Source: Candidatus Bathyarchaeota archaeon (lineage in GTDB: Archaea > Thermoproteota > Bathyarchaeia > TCS64). Taken from it: DNA of 11,569 nucleotides. Numbering within the stretch: the stretch's first letter is position 1; each line of letters starts with the position of its first letter. Shown here in pieces: positions 6,299-11,569 of this stretch. The position numbers and the translations under genes were made by a program. The DNA lies in contig DAOVCM010000014.1 in the NCBI GenBank assembly GCA_030670015.1, positions 1 to 11,569 of the forward strand, in the 5' to 3' direction. Under the pieces are notes generated by a model. That model saw nothing but the letters and a program-made list of their open reading frames with translations. It did no database searches and had not been told where the DNA came from.

Positions 6299-6961
6299 TT
6301 AGCCAGCCTTCTTGCGATCTTCTTTGGATACTAAAACCTTATTGGCTATGAACGTGTCTAACGCTATTTTTCTCCCTTCAACCTCGACCACCAGTTGGCC
6401 TGGCAGCTTCTCAAATAGCTTAACCTTTGACCGGGGTGAGAGCCCTATGCCTAATAGTCTTGAGAAGAGCTTCTTATCGGATACTGCTATTGCCAAGATC
6501 GTGGCTTGCTCGCCGGTCTTTAGATCTGACAGGTTTAGGGTTTCACTCATCAAAGCCAGCTCGCCCTGCATCTTTGCTAGAAGGCTGTCTGAGACGCAAT
6601 GTTCAAGGGCATGGGCAAGGATGTGTACATCGGGTTCGTTAAAAACTTCGCTGAAGTATTTTTCGATAAACCTATGCTTAGCGTAGATTTTTTCGGCAGC
6701 CTCTCTACCAGCTGGAGTTAAAACTATATATTCTCCTTTCTTGGTGATCAAGTTTTCTTTCTCCAAATCCAAGGTTGCCTGCTCAAAGAGACGCGGCTCA
6801 CCGCCCACATCGGCTATAAGGTCCTTAGTGTCTGCTTCGCCATTTTTTCTACCGAATTCTAGGATTGCTCGGAGTAGATCCTCTTTATACATCTTAAGCA
6901 GGTCATTCAAGAAAGGCAGCCGCCCAAGAGGAACCTCGTTTGTGATTCTGAGTGCATCCAT
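6299..6961 (-). CDS. DtxR/MntR-family metal-dependent repressor with C-terminal FeoA (SH3-like) domain
   Basis: A 220-aa iron- or manganese-responsive transcription repressor. Residues about 20-90 form the winged helix (EDLLRAILEF, ending in a GEYIVLTPAG wing). Residues 91-140 are the metal-binding dimerisation domain, with His96 (KHRFIEKYF) and Glu120-His121 (HALEHCVSD) at the usual ligand positions. Residues about 143-212 are a FeoA/SH3-like barrel (GEQATILAI, LFSRLLGIGLSPRSKV). The start ATG 6961 has an AAAGGA ribosome-binding site. The gene lies between an ArsP_2-type permease and feoB on the same strand, so it probably controls this operon, repressing when metal is plentiful. Fe2+ is the more likely effector because feoB is adjacent, but Mn2+ cannot be excluded. 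Confidence 0.92.
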   Translation of the reverse strand: MDALRITNEVPLGRLPFLNDLLKMYKEDLLRAILEFGRKNGEADTKDLIADVGGEPRLFEQATLDLEKENLITKKGEYIVLTPAGREAAEKIYAKHRFIEKYFSEVFNEPDVHILAHALEHCVSDSLLAKMQGELALMSETLNLSDLKTGEQATILAIAVSDKKLFSRLLGIGLSPRSKVKLFEKLPGQLVVEVEGRKIALDTFIANKVLVSKEDRKKAG

Positions 6962-6998
6962 GAAATCCTTTCTTGAATCATAGTGCTCTTCTATTTTC

Positions 6999-7838
6999 TT
7001 AGACGCCTATTACCAATAATATTATTCCTATAGCCAGTGAAAATCCTGTGGTGAATACTTGGACATATAGCGTATCCTTAACTGTATGTGAAAGCAGCGG
7101 CAGCAGTCCGTGACCGTCCTGCGACAGGGTGCTGACGAGTAAGACGGAGAAAGGTATCAAACCCTTCGAGTACAATATGAGGAATATCATGTGAGGCCCT
7201 GATTCAGGGATGATGCCGACCAACGCGGCAAAGACGATCAGCGCAGATACTGGCATACCTGAAATGACAGCGGCGAAGTCGAAGTGCTGTATGAGGAACT
7301 CAACCACGGTCAGAGGGACGAAGATCCAGAGAAACAGCCTGGGTATGTGTTTCTTTAAGATGTGGCCATAGACATGCTCTTTCAGGAAATGTGTGCCGGT
7401 TTGTTCTTCGTGTATCTCTATTATGCAATGCTCGCACGTTTTTATTTTGAGGCGTTTGATGGCTTTATCTGCTAGGAAACCCCCTATGATTCCGAGTATG
7501 ATTGTGATTGCGAAGATTTTCAATGCTGCTTCCGGGGCCATCGCCAACATGATGAACGCTTCGTCACCGGCAGTAGACAGCATCACTGACGTCAAGGCGC
7601 CGAAACCCACCATGCCATGGATGTAGAGGGATACCACAAGGAATGCGTCCATGCACCCCGGTATTGCACCGAGGAGGGACGCCATCACGTACTGGTTTAG
7701 AGGTTTACCTGTGATCACCTCACGAATTTTATCCTTATACTTGACCTCCAAATACTCGATCAGGATCATTAACGTCGTAACCATGACGATTATTTTTACG
7801 GTCATCCAAAAGTTCTTCAAAACTATATTCCACAACAT
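6999..7838 (-). CDS. ArsP_2/DUF2899-type polytopic permease, putative metal or metalloid transporter
   Basis: A membrane protein of about 279 aa with two similar halves, each carrying a conserved loop. The first half has GAIPGC (57-62) and TAGDEAF (89-95); the second has GIIPESGPH (208-216) and SQDGHG (239-244). This matches the ArsP_2 (DUF2899) family, variously annotated as arsenic efflux or putative manganese transporter; the substrate is not established. The central cytoplasmic loop is rich in His and Cys: Cys135, His137, Cys138, His143, His150, His155, His159, His164. This fits metal binding. ATG 7838 is chosen because GAGGAG (minus strand 7850-7845) lies six bases upstream; ATG 7856 would add six residues and overlap the preceding gene by eight bases. 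It lies 37 bases upstream of the DtxR-FeoA gene, so it should share that regulation. Confidence 0.85.
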   Translation of the reverse strand: MLWNIVLKNFWMTVKIIVMVTTLMILIEYLEVKYKDKIREVITGKPLNQYVMASLLGAIPGCMDAFLVVSLYIHGMVGFGALTSVMLSTAGDEAFIMLAMAPEAALKIFAITIILGIIGGFLADKAIKRLKIKTCEHCIIEIHEEQTGTHFLKEHVYGHILKKHIPRLFLWIFVPLTVVEFLIQHFDFAAVISGMPVSALIVFAALVGIIPESGPHMIFLILYSKGLIPFSVLLVSTLSQDGHGLLPLLSHTVKDTLYVQVFTTGFSLAIGIILLVIGV

Positions 7839-7848
7839 AATTAACTCC

Positions 7849-8046
7849 TCATCCATCTTTCTCAGGATTCCGTGCTTCGTGTGGATGGAATAGTGCCTCC
7901 ATAATTAGAAGCTCCTTGTAGTTTGGAAACTCTTTTTTAACCATGGCGGTGACCTCCTTTTTTCTCTCAGCCTCATAGTACTTAATCCGAGGGTATGAGC
8001 GCCATTTCTCCGCAAACCAAATGTTGGCTTGGAACTGTTTCATCAT
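7849..8046 (-). CDS. Uncharacterised 65-aa protein, first gene of the metal operon
   Basis: I do not recognise this protein. It is 65 aa, soluble and mixed-charge, rich in aromatic residues (FQANIWFAEKWRSYPRIKYYEAE). A likely helix follows (RKKEVTAMVKKEFPNYKELLIMEALF) and the end is HPHEARNPEKDG, whose HPH could bind metal. ATG 8046 has GAGGGT about six bases upstream; a second ATG at 8043 is possible. Its stop codon is embedded in the ribosome-binding site of the permease gene, so the two are tightly coupled. A TATA-like box lies 50 bases upstream, making this the first gene of the operon. A role linked to the permease, such as an accessory subunit or metal-binding partner, is inference from position only. 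Confidence 0.72.
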   Translation of the reverse strand: MMKQFQANIWFAEKWRSYPRIKYYEAERKKEVTAMVKKEFPNYKELLIMEALFHPHEARNPEKDG

Positions 8047-8093
8047 TGCATTACCCTCGTGACTTGATCTTCATTATTAACGCATCACGCCTC

Positions 8094-8104
8094 ATTTTAT
8101 AAAC
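8094..8104 (-). promoter_or_regulatory. TATA-like box of the metal-transport operon
   Basis: The minus strand reads GTTTATAAAAT, overlapping the last codon and stop (8097-8099) of the preceding HTH gene. The centre lies about 53 bases from ATG 8046, predicting a leader of about 25 bases that contains the GAGGGT site. Between box and start are arms CGTGA and TCACG (8058-8062 and 8085-8089), too short to call an operator. The operon can therefore be transcribed separately from the Mrp operon upstream. Confidence 0.45.
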
Positions 8105-8477
8105 AAATCTTACAATCGTCTAATATTGACTCAGAGAATTCATTCGCATGTAATTTACAGATTAATTTCTCACTTCTAATTAATCTACATACTTCACACA
8201 TATTATCCATTATAGACTCAAAGTTAGCTTCATCATCAGCTACGGCCCTCGATATTTCAGATATCTTCTTCATAATTTCCTTAGACCCAGAAATTTCTTC
8301 GACACAACTGGATCCTCTGATCCCTTTTGAGTATTGAGTTACGGCTGCCGGTGTTAGGGACATCCTTTTAGCTACGTCTATCTTTCTGAGTCCGTATTTT
8401 TCAACGAGTTCCTTCGTTATCAAAACTCTCATGGCAGGTAATACGTATTTTACCACGGTTACGCAGTAGGGTTTCAC
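8097..8477 (-). CDS. COG2522-type transcriptional regulator: HTH plus Cys-rich C-terminus
   Basis: A 126-aa predicted transcription factor. Residues about 10-55 are a Cro/XRE-like helix-turn-helix (ITKELVEKYGLRKIDVAKRM, then LTPAAVTQYSKGIRG, where the recognition helix is expected). The C-terminal third has a regular Cys pattern: Cys94-x2-Cys97, Cys107-x2-His110, Cys122-x2-Cys125. This could hold an Fe-S cluster or zinc. The pattern matches COG2522, an archaeal family whose ligand and targets are, as far as I recall, uncharacterised. The start is GTG 8477, overlapping the mrp stop codon as GTGA, so translation is coupled. Being cotranscribed with an Fe-S carrier suggests it senses Fe-S status and may act on its own promoter palindrome at 9418-9432. 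That is inference. Confidence 0.82.
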   Translation of the reverse strand: MKPYCVTVVKYVLPAMRVLITKELVEKYGLRKIDVAKRMSLTPAAVTQYSKGIRGSSCVEEISGSKEIMKKISEISRAVADDEANFESIMDNMCEVCRLIRSEKLICKLHANEFSESILDDCKICL

Positions 8478-9388
8478 TTTTCCTCCTCATTGAGGTGAAG
8501 GCTCTTATCCTTATTGGATGAGTCATCAACTTCATTTCTTCGAGTCTCGTTTTTCAGGAAACCTTCAATTTTTTCAACGATCTCCATGAATGCCTTTGTT
8601 GATTTCGAGTCCGGGTGTTCTAGCACAAAAGGTGTTCCTCTATCCGAGTCCTCGCAAACTTGGGGGTCTATAGGGATCTTGCCCAGGAATGGTACGCCCA
8701 GGTCGTCCGCTATCTTCTGTCCTCCCCCCGATCCGAAGATATCGTATTCAGCACCACATTCAGGGCAGACAAATCCGCTCATGTTCTCCACGATTCCAAT
8801 GATGGGTACATTCAGCTTCCTAGAGAACGATACGGCCTTCTTGACAACCTCCTGGGATACCTCGGAGGGTATTGTGACTATCACGACGCCGTCCATCTCG
8901 GGTAATAGCTGCATTATGCTCAATGGTTCGTCTCCTGTCCCCGGAGGGAGATCTATGAACAGGAATTCAAGATCACCCCAAATTATATCTGAAAGGAACT
9001 GTTGTATCGCCTTCATCTTCAATGGCCCACGCCATATGACGGGAGATTCGTCGCTGGGGAGGAAGAACGCCATTGACGTCGCCTTTATTCCATAGGGGGA
9101 CACGGCAGGAGCTATCCCCGCAGGACCGCCTTGGAGATGTTCGCCTTTCAAACCGAGAATTTTAGGTACACAAGGGCCAGTTATATCGGCGTCTAAAATG
9201 CCTATTTTCCCGTGAAGCTCATGCGTGACGAACGCGGCTGCAAGGTTCACTGTTACTGTGCTTTTACCGACGCCCCCTTTACCGCTTATAACGGCAATTT
9301 TATGTTTTACTTTCAGCATAGCGTCTTTTATACGCCTCTGCTGTTCCTTTTGCTGGTTTTCAAAGGATTTTTTATTCATTCCTTTCAT
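8474..9388 (-). CDS. mrp: Mrp/Nbp35 (ApbC)-family P-loop ATPase, Fe-S cluster carrier
   Basis: A 304-aa cytosolic ATPase that binds and transfers Fe-S clusters to apoproteins. A deviant Walker A SGKGGVGKST lies at 35-44, with signature Lys37 and Lys42. The LDADITGP switch is at 65-72, FIDLPPGTGDEP at 144-155, and the cluster-binding CPEC at 208-211, which bridges the dimer in this family. The last 25 residues are a charged, probably disordered tail. The N-terminal DUF59 found in bacterial Mrp is absent, as in most archaeal forms. ATG 9388 lies 27 bases from a clear TATA box, so the mRNA is probably leaderless; ATG 9379 (three residues in) is a minor alternative. It overlaps the COG2522 regulator by four bases. 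Confidence 0.93.
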   Translation of the reverse strand: MKGMNKKSFENQQKEQQRRIKDAMLKVKHKIAVISGKGGVGKSTVTVNLAAAFVTHELHGKIGILDADITGPCVPKILGLKGEHLQGGPAGIAPAVSPYGIKATSMAFFLPSDESPVIWRGPLKMKAIQQFLSDIIWGDLEFLFIDLPPGTGDEPLSIMQLLPEMDGVVIVTIPSEVSQEVVKKAVSFSRKLNVPIIGIVENMSGFVCPECGAEYDIFGSGGGQKIADDLGVPFLGKIPIDPQVCEDSDRGTPFVLEHPDSKSTKAFMEIVEKIEGFLKNETRRNEVDDSSNKDKSLHLNEEEK

Positions 9389-9409
9389 TATTTATAAAGT
9401 TTGAAGGGA

Positions 9410-9418
9410 AATATAAAT
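9410..9418 (-). promoter_or_regulatory. TATA box of the mrp operon
   Basis: The minus strand carries AATTTATATTT here, with the core centred near 9415. ATG 9388 is about 27 bases downstream, matching archaeal TATA-to-start spacing for a leaderless mRNA. It directly abuts the palindrome at 9418-9432. Confidence 0.6.
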
Positions 9419-9432
9419 TTAACGGCGTTAAA
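9418..9432. promoter_or_regulatory. Perfect 15-base palindrome next to the mrp TATA box, candidate operator
   Basis: TTTAACG-G-CGTTAAA has perfect seven-base arms around one central base. It covers the B-recognition region just upstream of the mrp TATA box, where a bound repressor would block TFB/TBP. The natural candidate binder is the COG2522 regulator of the same operon, or the DtxR-like repressor downstream. A single TTAACG half site lies at 8077-8082 in the leader of the metal operon. Binding is inference. Confidence 0.5.
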
Positions 9433-9458
9433 AATAGTCGCGTGTAAAAAGGGGGGTA

Positions 9459-9998
9459 CTACGCCTCCATCTGGTGTAGCGGAGGCTTCAGGTCCGCTGG
9501 CAGAGGTGATTCGTATGTACGTTCTGCGAGGCGCTCCGTCCATTCATTCTGTACCTTCTTCAGCAGGTCAGGGTTGATCAATAAGTCGAGGCCACAGGCT
9601 GCGTAGACCTTGGAGGCGAAGATGAGACTCTTGTGGCCGATGCTCACCCCGTTTTGGGCGACCATCTGCCAACTATGACCGGGGGTGCCCAAGATCCAGG
9701 TGGCAGTGTTGAACTCTATTGTGGGGGCGACCCAGCTTACATCTGAGACGTCGGTTGAGCCTCCACCAACTTTTCTTTCGTCGTATGCGTCTAGGATCCT
9801 CTCGTTAAAGAGTCCGTCTATCAGGTTCTCCCATCCAGGGCGCCCATCTCTGCGGAGGCTCTCCTTCTTCATCTCTGGTGGAATAGACTTGTTCCGCTCC
9901 TGGGCGAACTCCAACTCTTCCTCTGCCGCCTCCAGAAAGACACAGATCTCTGAACCCCCTCGGTCATAGTCACAAGATCCAGAAAACTTCAGTTTACA
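9459..9998 (-). pseudogene. C-terminal fragment of an M20-family amidohydrolase (AbgB-like)
   Basis: The frame encodes the last third of an M20 peptidase/amidohydrolase of the AbgB type. It holds GGSTDVSDVSWVAPTIEF, then GTPGHSWQMVAQ and SIGHKSLIFASKVYA, close to the family's C-terminal catalytic-domain motifs. The usual protein is about 450-480 aa. Here only some 160 family-like residues remain and the N-terminal metal-binding region is missing. The frame is open from TAA at 10001-9999, but the family resemblance seems to end near 9960; the first usable start is TTG 9914 (151 aa). The break falls beside the cooC stop codon, which suggests a rearrangement joined the two. Downstream, CCCCCCTTTTT on the minus strand may end transcription. 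The fragment should be inactive as a hydrolase. Confidence 0.8.
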
Positions 9999-10755
9999 TT
10001 AAACTAGCTCTTTTTAATATGGTTTCAACGTCTTTATAGCCTTCTTCTGCCTCTAATCTTACTCCTTCTAAACAGGATTTGAACATTTTTTCATCGAATC
10101 TTAGGGTTCCTAAAACTTCCAGGCCCATTTCCTTTGCCTTTCTGTTTATTATGTCTCCTATGTCTGGCGTAACTTTATTTACAACAAGCCAGAAGCTTTT
10201 CCCCATCTTCACCACATGTTCTTCAAGAATTTTAGCCAATTCCAGTGATTCAGCCGTAGGGTCAGCAACCGCAAGAACAGCGTCACAGCCTTCCTCGACT
10301 CCTCTACCCAGGTGCTCTATGCCGGCATCCGTATCCACGAGCACCACCTCGCCGTTTATCAGATTCAGGTTTTTAAGCAGTGTTCTGAGTAGGAAGTTGA
10401 AGGGACATGCGCATCCCTCACCAAACTCTCTCACTTTTCCTATCGTCAGCAACCTGATTCCCTCTGGAGACGACGATGAGTATTCGCTGGGTAGCTCATC
10501 TAGCCTTATACCCTCCCCCGCCTTTGCTAGGGCCTTAGTTATGTTGACCTCTCCCTTCTCGAATATGGTTCCCTTTCCACCTAAGTACTCAACTATTGCT
10601 TTCGGGGGTTCCGCATCGAGTATATTGGGCAGTAACGTATTGGATTCGTCAGAATCAATCACGTAAACCTTGTGATCCTTGGATAGGGCTCTTGCTACGA
10701 GAACTGTGAGAGAGGATTTACCTGTGCCGCCTTTCCCACATACCATTATCTTCAT
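9994..10755 (-). CDS. cooC: CooC-type P-loop ATPase, CO dehydrogenase nickel-insertion accessory protein
   Basis: A 253-aa MinD/SIMIBI-class ATPase needed to mature the Ni-Fe-S C-cluster of CO dehydrogenase or the A-cluster of acetyl-CoA synthase. It has the deviant Walker A CGKGGTGKSS (6-15; Lys8 and Lys13), an Asp-rich switch VIDSDESNT (32-40), and the CooC signature Cys115-Ala-Cys117 (GEGCACPFN), which binds metal at the dimer interface. VLVDTDAGIEHLGRG (about 138-152) is the Walker B/switch II region. The length is normal for the family. Its ATG overlaps the cooT stop codon by four bases (ATGA). No CODH/ACS subunit gene is in this window, so it must serve an enzyme encoded elsewhere. CooC-like proteins of unknown target exist, but the CooT neighbour supports this reading. 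Confidence 0.9.
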   Translation of the reverse strand: MKIMVCGKGGTGKSSLTVLVARALSKDHKVYVIDSDESNTLLPNILDAEPPKAIVEYLGGKGTIFEKGEVNITKALAKAGEGIRLDELPSEYSSSSPEGIRLLTIGKVREFGEGCACPFNFLLRTLLKNLNLINGEVVLVDTDAGIEHLGRGVEEGCDAVLAVADPTAESLELAKILEEHVVKMGKSFWLVVNKVTPDIGDIINRKAKEMGLEVLGTLRFDEKMFKSCLEGVRLEAEEGYKDVETILKRASLM

Positions 10756-10964
10756 TGTGATGCCCCTAAAGTTTTGGATTTAATCAACATAGTGGAGTTA
10801 AGCGTATCTATAAGGGAGATGTCGACACCTTCTAGTGCGGATATATCCTTGAACTCCAAACTACGAAGTATAATTTTATCTCCATCCTTAATTACGAAGG
10901 CAATATCTTCTGCGATTAGTTCTTTACCGTCCCCTTTTTCCATGTAAACCTTTATCAAACACAT
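10752..10964 (-). CDS. cooT: CooT-family nickel-binding protein
   Basis: A 70-aa protein of the CooT family (small nickel-binding accessory proteins of CO dehydrogenase maturation). It begins MCLIKVYMEK, with Cys2 at the position known as the nickel ligand in characterised CooT. The beta-rich body fits the family (ELIAEDIAFVIKDGDKIIL, then LEGVDISLIDTLNSTMLI). The ATG 10964 start keeps Cys2 next to the initiator Met, as required. A TATA-like box at 11011-11020 predicts a leader of about 25 bases, with GGGTTGA as a weak ribosome site. It overlaps cooC by four bases, so the two are translated together. Confidence 0.88.
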   Translation of the reverse strand: MCLIKVYMEKGDGKELIAEDIAFVIKDGDKIILRSLEFKDISALEGVDISLIDTLNSTMLIKSKTLGASQ

Positions 10965-11010
10965 ATGTATTCAACCCAGAAAACGTATGAACCATCCATT
11001 CCAATCAGAG

Positions 11011-11020
11011 TCTATAAACT
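11011..11020 (-). promoter_or_regulatory. TATA-like box of cooT-cooC
   Basis: The minus strand reads AGTTTATAGA. The centre lies about 52 bases before ATG 10964, predicting transcription from near 10989. It is a sequence match only. Confidence 0.4.
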
Positions 11021-11049
11021 TAAAGATTTGCTCTGAGCATGTATTCGAG

Positions 11050-11081
11050 AGATGGCAGATTAGAACCCCGCTGCCCCATCT
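11050..11081. repeat. Imperfect inverted repeat between cooT and the USP fragment
   Basis: AGATGG-CAG (11050-11058) pairs with CTG-CC-CCATCT (11071-11081), leaving a two-base bulge and a loop of about 12. It lies in the divergent intergenic region 10965-11157. It may be an operator or terminator relic; nothing decides between these. Confidence 0.3.
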
Positions 11082-11118
11082 GTGCAGGTTTGGTTCAGCT
11101 TCTCCCCGTCTTGAATGC

Positions 11119-11128
11119 CTTTAAAATG
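11119..11128 (+). promoter_or_regulatory. TATA-like box before the USP fragment
   Basis: CTTTAAAATG is centred about 27 bases before position 11150, so a transcript would start just before GTG 11158. This suggests the shortened USP gene may still be expressed. Confidence 0.35.
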
Positions 11129-11157
11129 TTTCCTGTGCGTACTATTAGCATTTTCCA

Positions 11158-11487
11158 GTGAATTCGATGCCCTGTATATCCGAGTTAATGGATAGTCTGA
11201 GAGACTCTCATCAAAGGATATTGAGTGAGGCCGTTAATATAGTTAAAAACAAGAAACCTGACATGAAGGTTGAGACTCGATTGGAGGAGGGGCGCGCTTC
11301 TGACGTCATCGTAAAGATCGCACAAGAGGAAGATGCGGATTTGATCGTCATGGGAAGTCGGGGGATGGGTGGAATAGTTGGTTTTCTAGGCAGCACTAGC
11401 AGACATGTCATAGAGGCACGCACGAAGCCTATACTCATCGTAAAAAAATGCATTAAATCCAATGTCTCAGGGAGACGCACCTGGTGA
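11158..11487 (+). CDS. N-terminally truncated universal stress protein (UspA domain)
   Basis: A 109-aa protein matching the second half of a UspA domain: EEGRASDVIVKIAQEEDADLIVMGSRG, then GFLGSTSRHVIEARTKPILIVKK. USP proteins are usually about 140 aa and begin with a beta strand and ATP-site aspartate (ILVAVDGS). That part, about 40-50 residues, is absent, and an in-frame TAG at 11146-11148 rules out an upstream start. The nucleotide loop G-x2-G-x9-G(S/T) is one residue short here (GSRGMGGIVGFLGS). GTG 11158 or ATG 11167 could start it. The C-terminal IKSNVSGRRTW extends past the domain. The gene is probably decayed, though a TATA-like box is correctly spaced before the present start. Confidence 0.68.
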   Translation: MNSMPCISELMDSLRDSHQRILSEAVNIVKNKKPDMKVETRLEEGRASDVIVKIAQEEDADLIVMGSRGMGGIVGFLGSTSRHVIEARTKPILIVKKCIKSNVSGRRTW

Positions 11488-11494
11488 CAAGGTT

Positions 11495-11569
11495 TTAGCC
11501 TGAGAACCGTTGGAGTTCTTCATGGATATCTCTCCTTATTGAAAGTATGTCGGTGTCAAGCTCGATAAT
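11495..11569 (-). CDS. 3' end of an unidentified gene cut by the window edge, or a short remnant
   Basis: The minus strand is open from the window edge to TAA at 11497-11495, giving 24 residues: IIELDTDILSIRRDIHEEL and QRFSG. It could be an ordinary helical C-terminus. SIRRDIHEE also resembles the N-terminal RRDIHxxPEL motif of M20 amidohydrolases, broken here after HEE. That would fit the M20 C-terminal fragment on the same strand at 9459-9998. The stretch is too short to decide. Confidence 0.35.
   Translation of the reverse strand: MIELDTDILSIRRDIHEELQRFSG

Noticed and set aside
8058..8089. CGTGA/TCACG inverted arms as the DtxR operator of the metal operon
   Set aside because: The arms are only five bases and 22 apart, unlike known DtxR/MntR-type palindromes. 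Not strong enough to annotate.
8514..9095. Long plus-strand frames opposite mrp, and similar ones opposite cooC, purE and the M20 fragment
   Set aside because: They are antisense shadows of clear conserved genes and show no protein-family features.
11467..11523. 18-aa frame on the minus strand with AAGGAG before ATG 11523
   Set aside because: It overlaps the USP coding end, is very short and has no recognisable protein features. The AAGGAG can arise within the edge frame by chance.

Overview
The window looks like a chromosomal segment from an uncultured anaerobic archaeon. The signs are TATA-like boxes about 25-27 bases before start codons, an archaeal-type PurE, a COG2522-type HTH regulator with a cysteine tail, an Nbp35/Mrp ATPase, and the CO-dehydrogenase accessory pair CooT-CooC. 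A Bathyarchaeia-like or related thermoproteotal lineage is my guess from gene content; no phylogenetic marker here fixes it.

Layout. At 2-433 (minus) is purE, with a TATA-like box placed for a leaderless mRNA. At 558-1889 (plus) is a diverged tyrosine recombinase with a C-terminal coiled coil. Positions 1890-2369 hold GC-rich hairpins and a possible 52-aa gene on the minus strand. An MFS transporter (2370-3506) and a small Cys-rich protein with a Gly/Arg-rich middle and coiled-coil end (3628-4068) follow on the plus strand. A ferredoxin-like remnant (4162-4221) lies in the next intergenic stretch.

The minus-strand block from 8046 to 4382 reads as one metal operon: a 65-aa unknown protein, an ArsP_2/DUF2899-type permease, a DtxR-like repressor carrying a FeoA-like domain, and FeoB. 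Genes overlap or lie a few bases apart, except for 37 bases before the repressor gene. Just upstream on the same strand is a two-gene operon (9388 to 8097) of an Mrp/Nbp35 Fe-S carrier ATPase and a Cys-rich HTH regulator sharing a GTGA overlap. Its promoter has a TATA box and a perfect 15-base palindrome directly beside it. Iron import, metal sensing and Fe-S assembly are therefore clustered.

The last 2 kb is a mosaic. It has the C-terminal third of an M20 peptidase (9459-9998), an intact cooT-cooC pair (10964 to 9994, ATGA overlap) with no CODH gene in view, a universal stress protein lacking its N-terminal part (11158-11487), and a 24-codon gene end at the right edge. Four incomplete genes in the window (ferredoxin, M20, USP and possibly the recombinase active site) suggest repeated rearrangement around intact metal and cofactor genes.
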